From the NCBI GenBank assembly GCA_011526585.1, contig WYBB01000170.1, positions 1 to 64,000 of the forward strand: 64,000 nt of DNA, given 5' to 3'. Source of the stretch: Deltaproteobacteria bacterium. Its GTDB lineage: Bacteria > Myxococcota_A > UBA9042 > PHBI01. Made by a program: the position numbers and the translations under genes. Under the pieces are notes generated by a model. That model searched no databases. It had not been told where the DNA came from and saw only the letters and a list, made by a program, of their open reading frames with translations. Of the stretch, positions 18,133-25,762 are shown piece by piece. Within the stretch, counting starts at the first letter, position 1. Each line of letters opens with the position of its first letter.

Positions 18133-19827
18133 ATGAACGAACGCGTGCGACGTCTGCGTGAGTGGACCGAGGCGCTCCGGAGTGGGGCCGGCGCGGGCCG
18201 GCCGGTGGATCACGTCGTCACCGGCCTCTCTGCGCTCGGCGCCGAGCTCGCGCAGGCGGCCGCCGAGCTCGAGGCCGCACGCGACGCCGCCGGCGCACGG
18301 GCCGAGCACTATCGCCAGCTCTTCGACGAGGCCCCGGTCGCGGTGGTCGTGCTCACGCGGGCGCTCGCGATCGCCGAGCTCAACCGGCGCGCGCGCGCGC
18401 TCCTCGGCGTGCGCGCTGAGCCGGCCGAGGAGCCCTTCGAGCCCTTCGAGCCCTTCGTGGCGAGCGCGGATCGGCACGCATGGGAGGCGCTGGTGCGTGC
18501 GCCGGGCCACACGGCGCTGAGCTGCGAGCTGGCGCTGCGCACCGCGAGCGGGGCCGAGCGTCGCTGCCGCGTGACCGCGCTCGGCCGACCCAACGGCGAC
18601 CGCCTCGTGGTGATCGACGACGTCGCGGACGAGCGCGAGGAGATGGCGCGCGCGCTCTTCGAGACCCAGAAGCTCGAGGCCGTCGGGCAGCTCTCCGCCG
18701 GCGTCGCGCACGACATGAACAACGTGCTGGCGGCGATCCTCGCGTGCGCGAGCAACCACGACCAGAGCTCACCGCGCGAGCTCGGCGAGGCCATGCGCGA
18801 GATCCGCGCCGCCGCGCTCCGGGGGCGCGAGCTGACCGACCGGCTGAGCTCGCTCTTCCGCAAGAGCCCCATCCGCGCACGCACCTTCGACCTGGTCGAT
18901 CTGGTGCGCCAGGTCGCCGGCCTCCTTCGCCGTACCCTGCCCTCGTCGATCGCGGTCGAGGCGAGCCTGCCCGACGATCGCTGGTGGCTCGACGGCGACG
19001 ACGAAGCGTGGCACCAGGCGCTGCTCAACCTGGCGATCAACGCGCGCGACGCCATGCCCGACGGCGGCGTGCTGCGCCTGGAGTGCGGGTCCGGCCCGAC
19101 CGGGCGCGAGCTGCGCGTCAGCGACAACGGCCTCGGCATGAGCGCCGACGTGCTGGCGCGCGCCTTCGAGCCGTTCTTCACCACCAAGCCGTTCGGTCAG
19201 GGGACCGGCCTCGGGCTCTCGCACGTTCGCGCGGTGGCCCAATCCCACCAGGTCGACGTGCGCTGCGAGTCGACGCCGGGCGCCGGCACGCGCTTTCGCT
19301 TCCTCTTCCCGCACGCGCTCGTGCGCGCGGCACCACACGGAGAGAGTGGCGCTGTCGAGGCCGAGGCGCGCGTCGGCGAGACGCGCCCTCGTCCCCGGCT
19401 GCCGCCGACGCAGGTCTCGCGCCGCGCGATCACCGCGCGCCAGGTCCGTGGCCGTATCCTGCTCGTCGATGACGACGAGACGGTGCGGCACACGACGGCG
19501 CGGCTCCTCAAGCGCGTGGGGATCCAGGTGGTCGAGGCCCCCTCGGCGCGCGACGCGCTCGCGCTCATCGAGAGCGCCGGACCCTTCGACGTCGTCGTCT
19601 CGGACCTGGCGATGCCACTGATGGACGGCGAGGCGCTGGCGGCCACGGTGCTGACCCGCACGCCCGAGCAGCCCTTCGTCATGGTCACCGGCGGGCTGCG
19701 CGACGATCGGCTGCAGCGCCTGCAGGCGCTCGGCGTCAAGGAGGTCGTGACCAAGCCCTTCACGGTGCCGGAGATCCTGGCGGTCCTGACGCCTCTGTTC
19801 CCGAAGCGCGCTCCCTCCGATCCCTGA
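18133..19827 (+). CDS. PAS hybrid histidine kinase
   Basis: A 564-residue soluble protein. The ATG at 18133 is chosen because GGAGG (18121-18125) precedes it at normal spacing. A helical N terminus (1-55) leads to a PAS domain at about 55-165 (YRQLFDEAPVAVVVLTRALA), HisKA with His193 (SAGVAHDMNNVLAAIL), HATPase at about 270-390 ([25 protein letters not shown]) and a receiver at about 440-560 with Asp491 (SDLAMPLMDG). A low-complexity EPFEPFEPF stretch sits inside the PAS domain. The gene may have its own promoter. It ends at a 30-bp tandem repeat that covers the stop codon. Confidence 0.9.
   Translation: MNERVRRLREWTEALRSGAGAGRPVDHVVTGLSALGAELAQAAAELEAARDAAGARAEHYRQLFDEAPVAVVVLTRALAIAELNRRARALLGVRAEPAEEPFEPFEPFVASADRHAWEALVRAPGHTALSCELALRTASGAERRCRVTALGRPNGDRLVVIDDVADEREEMARALFETQKLEAVGQLSAGVAHDMNNVLAAILACASNHDQSSPRELGEAMREIRAAALRGRELTDRLSSLFRKSPIRARTFDLVDLVRQVAGLLRRTLPSSIAVEASLPDDRWWLDGDDEAWHQALLNLAINARDAMPDGGVLRLECGSGPTGRELRVSDNGLGMSADVLARAFEPFFTTKPFGQGTGLGLSHVRAVAQSHQVDVRCESTPGAGTRFRFLFPHALVRAAPHGESGAVEAEARVGETRPRPRLPPTQVSRRAITARQVRGRILLVDDDETVRHTTARLLKRVGIQVVEAPSARDALALIESAGPFDVVVSDLAMPLMDGEALAATVLTRTPEQPFVMVTGGLRDDRLQRLQALGVKEVVTKPFTVPEILAVLTPLFPKRAPSDP
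18430..18456 (+). repeat. Three tandem copies of a 9-bp unit inside the kinase gene
   Basis: GAGCCCTTC occurs three times head to tail and encodes EPFEPFEPF inside the PAS region. It is in frame, so copy-number change would insert or delete EPF without a frameshift. Confidence 0.8.
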
Positions 19828-19878
19828 GCGTGGATCCCCGACGGGTGGGATCCCTGAGCGTCGTTCCGCGACAGGCGG
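19819..19878 (+). repeat. Imperfect 30-bp tandem repeat spanning the kinase stop codon
   Basis: Positions 19819-19848 and 19849-19878 match at 25 of 30 bases; both begin GATCCCTGAGCGT. The first copy holds the last codons and TGA of the hybrid kinase. The second copy lies in frame behind it and repeats the Asp-Pro-stop. Confidence 0.8.
19832..19853. terminator. Hairpin between convergent kinase genes
   Basis: GGATCCC and GGGATCC form a perfect 7-bp stem with an 8-base loop, between the stop of the rightward kinase (19827) and the stop of the leftward kinase (19895). It could terminate in both directions. The stem is formed partly by the tandem repeat. No U-tract. Confidence 0.45.
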
Positions 19879-19894
19879 CCACGGAGGGCGCAGC

Positions 19895-21493
19895 CTACGC
19901 GGTGAGCAAGGCCTCGACCCGGGCCTGCAACTCCTGCTTGCGATAGGGCTTGGTCAGGAAGTGTCGGGCCTCGACCGCGAACCCGTCGCGTTCGGCCAGC
20001 ACCTCGGCCGGATAGCCCGACGTGTAGAGCACCCGCAGATCCGCCTGGAGCTTGCACGCCGCGTCGGCGAGCTCGCGCCCGTTCATACCGCCCGGCATGA
20101 TCACGTCGGTGATGAGGAGATCGAAGCGCTCCCCGGCGCGCATCCTCTCGAGCGCCTCTTCGGCGGTCGCGGCTACGGTCGCGTCGTAGCCGAGGCGCGT
20201 GAGCAGCGTGAGCACGTGACGACGCATCGTCGCCTCGTCGTCGACGACGAGGATGTGGGCGCGTGTCGCGTTGGAGGTGGGCGGTGGCGTGGTGTCCGAC
20301 GGCGCGCCGCCAGAGGACGCGGCGCTCGACCGCGCGATTGCGGGTGCGGGCGCGCGCGGCAGGAGCAGGGTCACGGTCGTTCCCCGACCCGGCTCCGACA
20401 CGACGCCGACGTGTCCCTCGGATTGCTCGATGAAGCCCTGCACCATGCTCAGGCCGAGGCCCGCGCCGTGCCCGAAGTCCTTGGTGGTGAAGAAGGGCTC
20501 GAAGGCGCTGGCGAGGACCTCGGGCATCATGCCGCTGCCGTCGTCGACGACGACGATGCGGACGTAGTCTCCGCCGCGCAAGGGGGCGTGACCCGCGGGT
20601 GCGCCCATCTGCGCCGCCGCCTCGCCGTTGGGCGAGATGCTGACGTTGTCGGCTCGCAAGACGAGACGACCGCCGCGCCGCATGGCGTCGCGCGCGTTCG
20701 TCGCGAGATCGACGAGCGCGATCTCGATCTGCGCGGGATCGACCCGGACCGGCCAGAGCCCGCGCGCGACCTCGAGCGTGAGCGTGCCGTTTGTGCCGAG
20801 CAGGTGTCGGAGCGCCGGCGCCATCGCCTCCAGGACCGCGCCGAGCTCCACCACGCGGTTGTCGAGCCGCTGGCGCTGCGAGTAGGCCAGCAGGCGACTG
20901 ACCAGCGTCGTTCCGCGATCGGCGGCCGACGAGATCAGCTGCGCCAGCGATCGCCCGTACGTATCGGCCTCGAGGTGCTCGATGAGGAGCTCGACGTTGC
21001 CGACGATGATCGCCAGCAAGTTATTGAAATCGTGAGCGATTCCGCTCGCGAGCCGGACCGCGGCCTCCATGCGCTGCGCGCGCTTGAGCGCGGTGACGTC
21101 GTGGCCGACGACGAGGATGCCGTCGATCGCGCCGCGCTCGTCGCGGGTCGGCTGGTAGACGAAGCTCAGGTAGCGCGTCTCGGGCGCCTGGTCGGGCTTG
21201 GAGCGCAGGACGATCGGCACGGCCTCGCCGACGAACGGCTCGCCGGTCGCGTAGGCCTCGTCCAGGCGCTCGAAGAAGCCCTGCCCGACGAGGTCCGGGA
21301 AGACCTCGCGCACGGTGCGCCCGATGATCTCACCGCGGCCGCCGATGAGGCTCCGATAGGCGGCGTTGGCGAGCTCGAAGCGGTGCTCCGGCCCGCGCAT
21401 GATCGTCATGAAGCTCGGCGCCTGCTCGAAGAAGCCGAGGAGCCGCGTGCGCTCGTGGGCGCTCCGCGCGTCGCCGTCGTGGGAACCGCTCAC
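19895..21493 (-). CDS. PAS hybrid histidine kinase coupled to the EAL regulator
   Basis: A 532-residue soluble protein. PAS at about 18-138 (FFEQAPSFMTIMRGPEHRFE; GEIIGRTVREVFPDL), HisKA with His154 ([16 protein letters not shown]), HATPase about 245-375 (NARDAMRRGG, DDGSGMMPE, FTTKDFGHGAGLGLS), a Pro/Ser/Thr-rich linker, then a receiver at about 415-530 with Asp463 (LLITDVIMPGG). The start is a GTG at 21493, four bases after the stop of the EAL response-regulator gene, so the two are co-translated. Pairing suggests that this kinase may control the neighbouring EAL regulator, but its own receiver could also take the phosphate. It is more distant from the three rightward kinases than they are from each other. 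Confidence 0.9.
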   Translation of the reverse strand: MSGSHDGDARSAHERTRLLGFFEQAPSFMTIMRGPEHRFELANAAYRSLIGGRGEIIGRTVREVFPDLVGQGFFERLDEAYATGEPFVGEAVPIVLRSKPDQAPETRYLSFVYQPTRDERGAIDGILVVGHDVTALKRAQRMEAAVRLASGIAHDFNNLLAIIVGNVELLIEHLEADTYGRSLAQLISSAADRGTTLVSRLLAYSQRQRLDNRVVELGAVLEAMAPALRHLLGTNGTLTLEVARGLWPVRVDPAQIEIALVDLATNARDAMRRGGRLVLRADNVSISPNGEAAAQMGAPAGHAPLRGGDYVRIVVVDDGSGMMPEVLASAFEPFFTTKDFGHGAGLGLSMVQGFIEQSEGHVGVVSEPGRGTTVTLLLPRAPAPAIARSSAASSGGAPSDTTPPPTSNATRAHILVVDDEATMRRHVLTLLTRLGYDATVAATAEEALERMRAGERFDLLITDVIMPGGMNGRELADAACKLQADLRVLYTSGYPAEVLAERDGFAVEARHFLTKPYRKQELQARVEALLTA

Positions 21494-21497
21494 CGCG

Positions 21498-22730
21498 TCA
21501 CCGCGCCTGCGTCCCGATCAGCGGGCGGGCGCCCAGCCAGGCGGGCACGGCGCCGTCGGGCATGGGACGCGCGATGTGGTAGCCCTGCGCCAGATCGCAG
21601 CCGGCCTCGCGCAGCATCGTCAGCGCTGGCTCGTCCTCGACCCCCTCGGCGGTCACCTCGAGCTCGAGGCCGTGGGCGAGCCCGATCATGGCGCGGATGA
21701 TCGTGCGCGCCTCGGCGGAGGTGGCGGCGCTCATCACGAACGACTTGTCGATCTTCAGCTCCGAGAAGGGCAGCCGCGCAAGCTGCGCGATCGACGAATA
21801 GCCGACGCCGAAGTCGTCGATCGAGAGGCGGAAGCCCTTGAAGCGCAGGCGCGTCAGCAGATCGAGCGAGGTCGTCGGATCGGAGAGCGCGCTGGTCTCG
21901 GTGATCTCGAGGATCACGCGCTGCGGGCGCAGGCCGTGCGCGAGGCAGCGGCCGGCGAGGCGATCGGCGAAGCCGATGTCGCCGAGCGAGCGGCGCGAGA
22001 TGTTGAACGAGAGCCTGGTCTCGCCTTCGGGCAGGGCCGACGTGAACCAGGTGAGCGCCAGCTCGAAGAGATGGTCGGTCAGCGCGTCGATGAGGCCGAG
22101 GTGCTCGGCCGCGACGACGAAGCGATCCGGCGCGATCGGCCCGTGCTCGGGGTGCTGCCAGCGGGCGAGCGCCTCGAAGCCGGCGACCGCGCCCGAGGCA
22201 CAGAGGATCTTGGGCTGATAGGCGAGGCTGAGCTCGCGCCGGGCGAGCGCGGTCTCGAGCATCGACGCCGTGATGGCGACCTCGTTCCTGGACTGCCGAC
22301 CCGAGCGTGGCACCGGGCGCACGGCCCCCTGCCCCTCGCGCAGGAGCGTGCGAAACTTGGCGGGCGTGAACGGCTTGGACACGACCCCGGCGATCGCGAG
22401 GCCGTGCTCGAGCGCGGACAGCCGCGCGGCCTCGAGCACGCGGCTGCCGACGCCGCTGGTGATGATGACGCTGGCGCGGCACCCGGAATCGCCGAGGCGT
22501 CGCAGCACCTCGATGCCGTCGACCTCGGGCATGACCAGGTCGAGCGCGATGTGGCTCGGCTCCCACGCGTCCATCTCGTGGAAGAAGACCTCCGGATCGG
22601 TGAGCGCGCGCGCCTCGAAGCCGGCCGAGAGCGCGATGTTCGCGATGGTCGTGCCGACCGCCGCCTCGTCATCGAGGATCAGCAACCTCCGCACGTCGCT
22701 GTCACGCTCCGCGGCCACCGCAAGCTCCAC
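21498..22730 (-). CDS. Response regulator with EAL cyclic-di-GMP phosphodiesterase domain
   Basis: A 410-residue protein. Receiver at about 14-130 with phospho-acceptor Asp64 (ALDLVMPEVDG). EAL domain at about 155-400 retaining the known catalytic signatures: FEALARWQHP, LSFNISRRSL (Asn), ILEITETS (Glu), SIDDFGVGYSS (paired Asp), LKIDKSFV (Lys), TAEGVED (Glu) and QGYHIARPM. It should therefore be an active phosphodiesterase that turns c-di-GMP into pGpG when switched by phosphorylation. A GTG at 22730 is used as start; the ribosome binding site is weak. Followed at once by the hybrid kinase at 19895-21493. No GGDEF partner is present in this window. Confidence 0.9.
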   Translation of the reverse strand: MELAVAAERDSDVRRLLILDDEAAVGTTIANIALSAGFEARALTDPEVFFHEMDAWEPSHIALDLVMPEVDGIEVLRRLGDSGCRASVIITSGVGSRVLEAARLSALEHGLAIAGVVSKPFTPAKFRTLLREGQGAVRPVPRSGRQSRNEVAITASMLETALARRELSLAYQPKILCASGAVAGFEALARWQHPEHGPIAPDRFVVAAEHLGLIDALTDHLFELALTWFTSALPEGETRLSFNISRRSLGDIGFADRLAGRCLAHGLRPQRVILEITETSALSDPTTSLDLLTRLRFKGFRLSIDDFGVGYSSIAQLARLPFSELKIDKSFVMSAATSAEARTIIRAMIGLAHGLELEVTAEGVEDEPALTMLREAGCDLAQGYHIARPMPDGAVPAWLGARPLIGTQAR

Positions 22731-22788
22731 CTTGAAGAACTTCGATTCGACCGCAGGAGGTGGCTCCTGTCAAGGTTGCGCGCGCCCT

Positions 22789-23265
22789 TCAGCGCAGCTC
22801 CTCCGGGCGCACGACGAGGAGGCGCACACGCCCGGTGGCGACGACGCGCTGATCGGCGTCGACGACCGTCGCCTCCCACACCTGGGTCGTGCGCCCGCGC
22901 GTGATCGGCGTGCCGCGGCACCTCAGGACCGCGCCCACGCGCACGGCGCGGATGAAGCTCGTGTGGTTCTCGAGCCCGACCACGCCGCCCTCGTGGCCGC
23001 GCGCCCTGGCCGCAAGCGTCGCGCCGTAGGAGCACACCGTCTCGATCACGCCGCAGTGCACGCCGCCGTGCACGAGGCCGAAGGGCTGAAGGTGATGTAC
23101 GCCGACGGTCCACTCGACCTCGACCGCGTCCGCCGTCGCGCTCACGATGCGGATCCCCATCGCGCTGACCCAGCCGTCGACGATCGGGCTCGAAGCGGCG
23201 CGCGCCGTCGCCGGAGACGACGGCGGTGCTGGAGGCGGCGGCGGTGACTCGTCCGAGGCGCTCAT
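22789..23265 (-). CDS. PaaI/YdiI-type hotdog-fold thioesterase
   Basis: A 158-residue protein. A Pro/Ser/Ala-rich leader (residues 1-28) precedes the hotdog domain. The conserved segment HHLQPFGLVHGGVHCGVIET holds the HGG(V/M) motif of acyl-CoA thioesterases of the PaaI/4HBT group, and VVGLENHTSFIRAVRVGAVL is the typical central helix-strand region. Likely substrate: an acyl- or aryl-CoA such as 1,4-dihydroxy-2-naphthoyl-CoA or phenylacetyl-CoA, not resolved from sequence. The ATG at 23265 is preferred over a TTG nine bases upstream. Lies 18 bases after the Nudix gene in the same direction. Confidence 0.85.
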   Translation of the reverse strand: MSASDESPPPPPAPPSSPATARAASSPIVDGWVSAMGIRIVSATADAVEVEWTVGVHHLQPFGLVHGGVHCGVIETVCSYGATLAARARGHEGGVVGLENHTSFIRAVRVGAVLRCRGTPITRGRTTQVWEATVVDADQRVVATGRVRLLVVRPEELR

Positions 23266-23283
23266 GCCGTCCAACCTGGACCT

Positions 23284-23886
23284 TCAAGGCAGCGCGCGCA
23301 AGAGCGTGCGCAACATCTGGTGGGTCAGACCCCAGACGACGTCGCCCTCGAGGTCCCACGCCGGCGCCGGCCAGCGCACGCCGAGCATGCGCCACGGACG
23401 TGTGGTCGCGCGCTCCGGCCGGCGCAGCTCGGAGAGCGCCGCCCAACGCACGGCGCTGACCTCGGCGTTGGGCGTGAAGGCGAGCTCGGCCTCGACGCTG
23501 AAGACGAACGGGCTCACCAGCATCGGCAGGACGCGCGGCGCCACGCCGAAGATCGCCCGCGCCCCGCGCGCCGGCGCGACGGTGACGACCGGTGGCAAGG
23601 CGCCGATGAGCCGCTCGCGCGCGAGCTCGACGCCGATCTCCTCGCGCGTCTCGCGCATCGTCGTGGCGACGAGATCGCGATCGGTGTGAGCACGCCGGCC
23701 ACCGGGCAGCGCCATGTGCCCCGACCAGGGGTCGCCGTCGCGACGCGCGCGCCTGACGAGCAGGACCTCGGCGAGGTCTGTCGTCTCGCCGCGCAGCACC
23801 ACCGCCACCGCCGCCTCCTGCACGAGCCGCGTGCGCGGCCAGGCTCGGCGCGGCGGAAGGCGTAGCCCGGCCAGCGCGCGCGTCAC
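23284..23886 (-). CDS. Nudix hydrolase, CoA-diphosphatase-like
   Basis: A 200-residue protein. The Nudix box (residues about 62-88) reads WSGHMALPGGRRAH followed by TDRDLVATTMRETREEIGV. The spacing between the double Gly and REtrEEiG is that of the NudL/NUDT7-type CoA pyrophosphatases. The GTG start at 23886 overlaps the upstream lipoprotein stop (GTGA), which argues for translational coupling. A second, more typical NudL-like gene occurs at 40623-41252. The next gene encodes a hotdog thioesterase, so both may act on CoA derivatives; this is inference. Confidence 0.8.
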   Translation of the reverse strand: MTRALAGLRLPPRRAWPRTRLVQEAAVAVVLRGETTDLAEVLLVRRARRDGDPWSGHMALPGGRRAHTDRDLVATTMRETREEIGVELARERLIGALPPVVTVAPARGARAIFGVAPRVLPMLVSPFVFSVEAELAFTPNAEVSAVRWAALSELRRPERATTRPWRMLGVRWPAPAWDLEGDVVWGLTHQMLRTLLRALP

Positions 23887-25736
23887 GGCGTGTCGGGTCC
23901 GCGTCGCCACACGCGCCAGCCGGTGCCGCCGCCGGGCATCAGCACCACGCGCCCGTCGGGCGAGGGTGCGAGCAGGCCCGGCGCGCGCTCGAGCGCGAGG
24001 CTCTCGGTGGCGCGCGCGACCGGCGGATCGTCGCGGCCGAGATCGACGACGACCAGGCGCCGCCGATCGGCGACGAAGAGCTCGTCGCCGACGCAGGCGA
24101 CCGCCTCGGGCTGCGAGACGTCGAAGCGCGTGAGCTCGCGCGCGCCGTCGGGCGTGTGCACGCTCCAGCCGAGGTTGTAGCGGTAGACGAGCACGCGCGC
24201 GCCGCAGACCGCGATCCGGGCGACCGCGCCGAAGCGCGCCTGCTCGACGGCCGGGCCCGAGTCGGCGCGCCAGACCGCGGCGAAGTCGTGCGCGACGGCG
24301 CTCAGCGCGCGACCGCCGTCGAAGACCGCGAACTGCGGGGTCGCCCGGGGCGCGAGCACCTCGGGCGTCGCCCCGTCGGCGACCGGCGCGAGCACGAGCC
24401 CGTAGTCGCCGCCGCCGTAGAGCGCGTTCAGGAGGAAGCCGGGCCGGCCCGCCGCCCAGCGCGGCACGAGGTTGGTCGTCTTGCCGATCCCGAGCGCGCG
24501 CGCCGGACCGAGCAAACACCGGTCGAACACGGCGGCGACCGCGACCTGCAGCGCGTTGAAGACGTCGCGGCGATAGGAGAGCGTCCACAGCGTCTCCTCG
24601 TCGGAAAAGCCCGCGGCGATGACGACCCCGTGGCGGCCGAGCACGTCGTGGTCGCAGACGACCTCGCCGCGCGCCACGTCGAGCACCTCGATCGCGCCGC
24701 CGCCGACGCCGACCGCGAGCCGCCCGCTCGGCGAGAAGTCGATGGCGCTCCAGCCGCCCGCCTGCGCGACGAGCCGTGAGCGCACCCCGTCCGCGCCGAG
24801 CTCGATCCAGCCGGCCCGGCTGGCGCCCGGCGCGATCACGACCAGCGCGTCACGCGCGACCAGGCCGACCACGGCGAGCTCGGGCCCGCTCTCGAGCACC
24901 CCGAGCAGCCGGCCGGTCGACAGCTCCACGACGTGCAGCTCGGGCGGGCGCTGGGACTCCCAGCAGGTCGTCACCGCGCGGTCGAGCCCGCGATCGACGA
25001 CGAAGGTCTGAGCGTGGCAGCCGAGCTCGACCCGGCCCGCGCCGCCGACCTCCTCGAGCGTCTTCGAGCCCGCGCGCCAGAGCGAGCTCCCGTCCTGCGA
25101 GGCGACGATGCGCGCGCCGTCCGCGGGCGCGGGCTTCACCTCGCTCAAGGTCGTCGCGTCGGCGCGCGCGAGGTGCACGCCGTAGGCGTTGGTGATCCAC
25201 CAGCCGGCCTCGCCGCCCATCGCCGGCATGAGCCCGGTCGGCCAGGCCGGCGGCTGGATCCCGCCGCGATCGCCGGGCTGCGGCGGCGAGCTGAGCCCGG
25301 GCAGGACACGCTCGCTCCTGACCTCGCCGGCGACGGCGCCGAGCACGATGAGCCGCTCGTCGGCCTCGTCGGTGCGGCCGAGCAGTGCCACCTCGGCGCC
25401 GTCGCGCGACCAGGCGATGAAGTTGACCGGGCCCGGCAGGGCGCGCCGCCAGACCTCGTTCCTGGCGGGCAGCGCCAGCGAAAAGACGTGCTCGGCCGTG
25501 GCGATGACGACGCGGTCGCGCGTGGGCGAGACCGCGAGCGCGCGCCACGCCTCCTTGCCGAGGGCCTCGGTGACGAGCGGCCGATCGGGCGGCAGGGAGA
25601 GGCGCGGCGCGCGAACGGGCGGCGCGGTGATCCCATCGCCGACCGGTTCGGGCGGCGCGGTCTCGCCGCGACAGCCGGCAACCGCGCTCGCGAGGAGCGC
25701 GATCCCGATCGCGCCGAGGTGGGTGTCTCGTCTCAC
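23883..25736 (-). CDS. Beta-propeller-like lipoprotein
   Basis: A 617-residue protein with a lipoprotein signal (MRRDTHLGAIGIALLASAVAGC, Cys22). The body is a run of WD40/YVTN-like blade segments: WRALAVSPTRDRVVIATAEHVFSL, INFIAWSRDGAEVALLGRTDE-type, GGWSAIDFSPSGRLAVGVGGG, LLAPSPDGRVVLMPGGG. Each has the SPDG-like turn of PQQ or TolB-type propellers. Start GTG at 25736. It is probably an envelope sensor or scaffold. It sits 26 bases after the KamA-like gene and overlaps the Nudix gene by four bases, so all are likely in one operon. Confidence 0.75.
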   Translation of the reverse strand: MRRDTHLGAIGIALLASAVAGCRGETAPPEPVGDGITAPPVRAPRLSLPPDRPLVTEALGKEAWRALAVSPTRDRVVIATAEHVFSLALPARNEVWRRALPGPVNFIAWSRDGAEVALLGRTDEADERLIVLGAVAGEVRSERVLPGLSSPPQPGDRGGIQPPAWPTGLMPAMGGEAGWWITNAYGVHLARADATTLSEVKPAPADGARIVASQDGSSLWRAGSKTLEEVGGAGRVELGCHAQTFVVDRGLDRAVTTCWESQRPPELHVVELSTGRLLGVLESGPELAVVGLVARDALVVIAPGASRAGWIELGADGVRSRLVAQAGGWSAIDFSPSGRLAVGVGGGAIEVLDVARGEVVCDHDVLGRHGVVIAAGFSDEETLWTLSYRRDVFNALQVAVAAVFDRCLLGPARALGIGKTTNLVPRWAAGRPGFLLNALYGGGDYGLVLAPVADGATPEVLAPRATPQFAVFDGGRALSAVAHDFAAVWRADSGPAVEQARFGAVARIAVCGARVLVYRYNLGWSVHTPDGARELTRFDVSQPEAVACVGDELFVADRRRLVVVDLGRDDPPVARATESLALERAPGLLAPSPDGRVVLMPGGGTGWRVWRRGPDTP

Positions 25737-25762
25737 CCGAGCAGTCTAATCGAAGGCGACGA

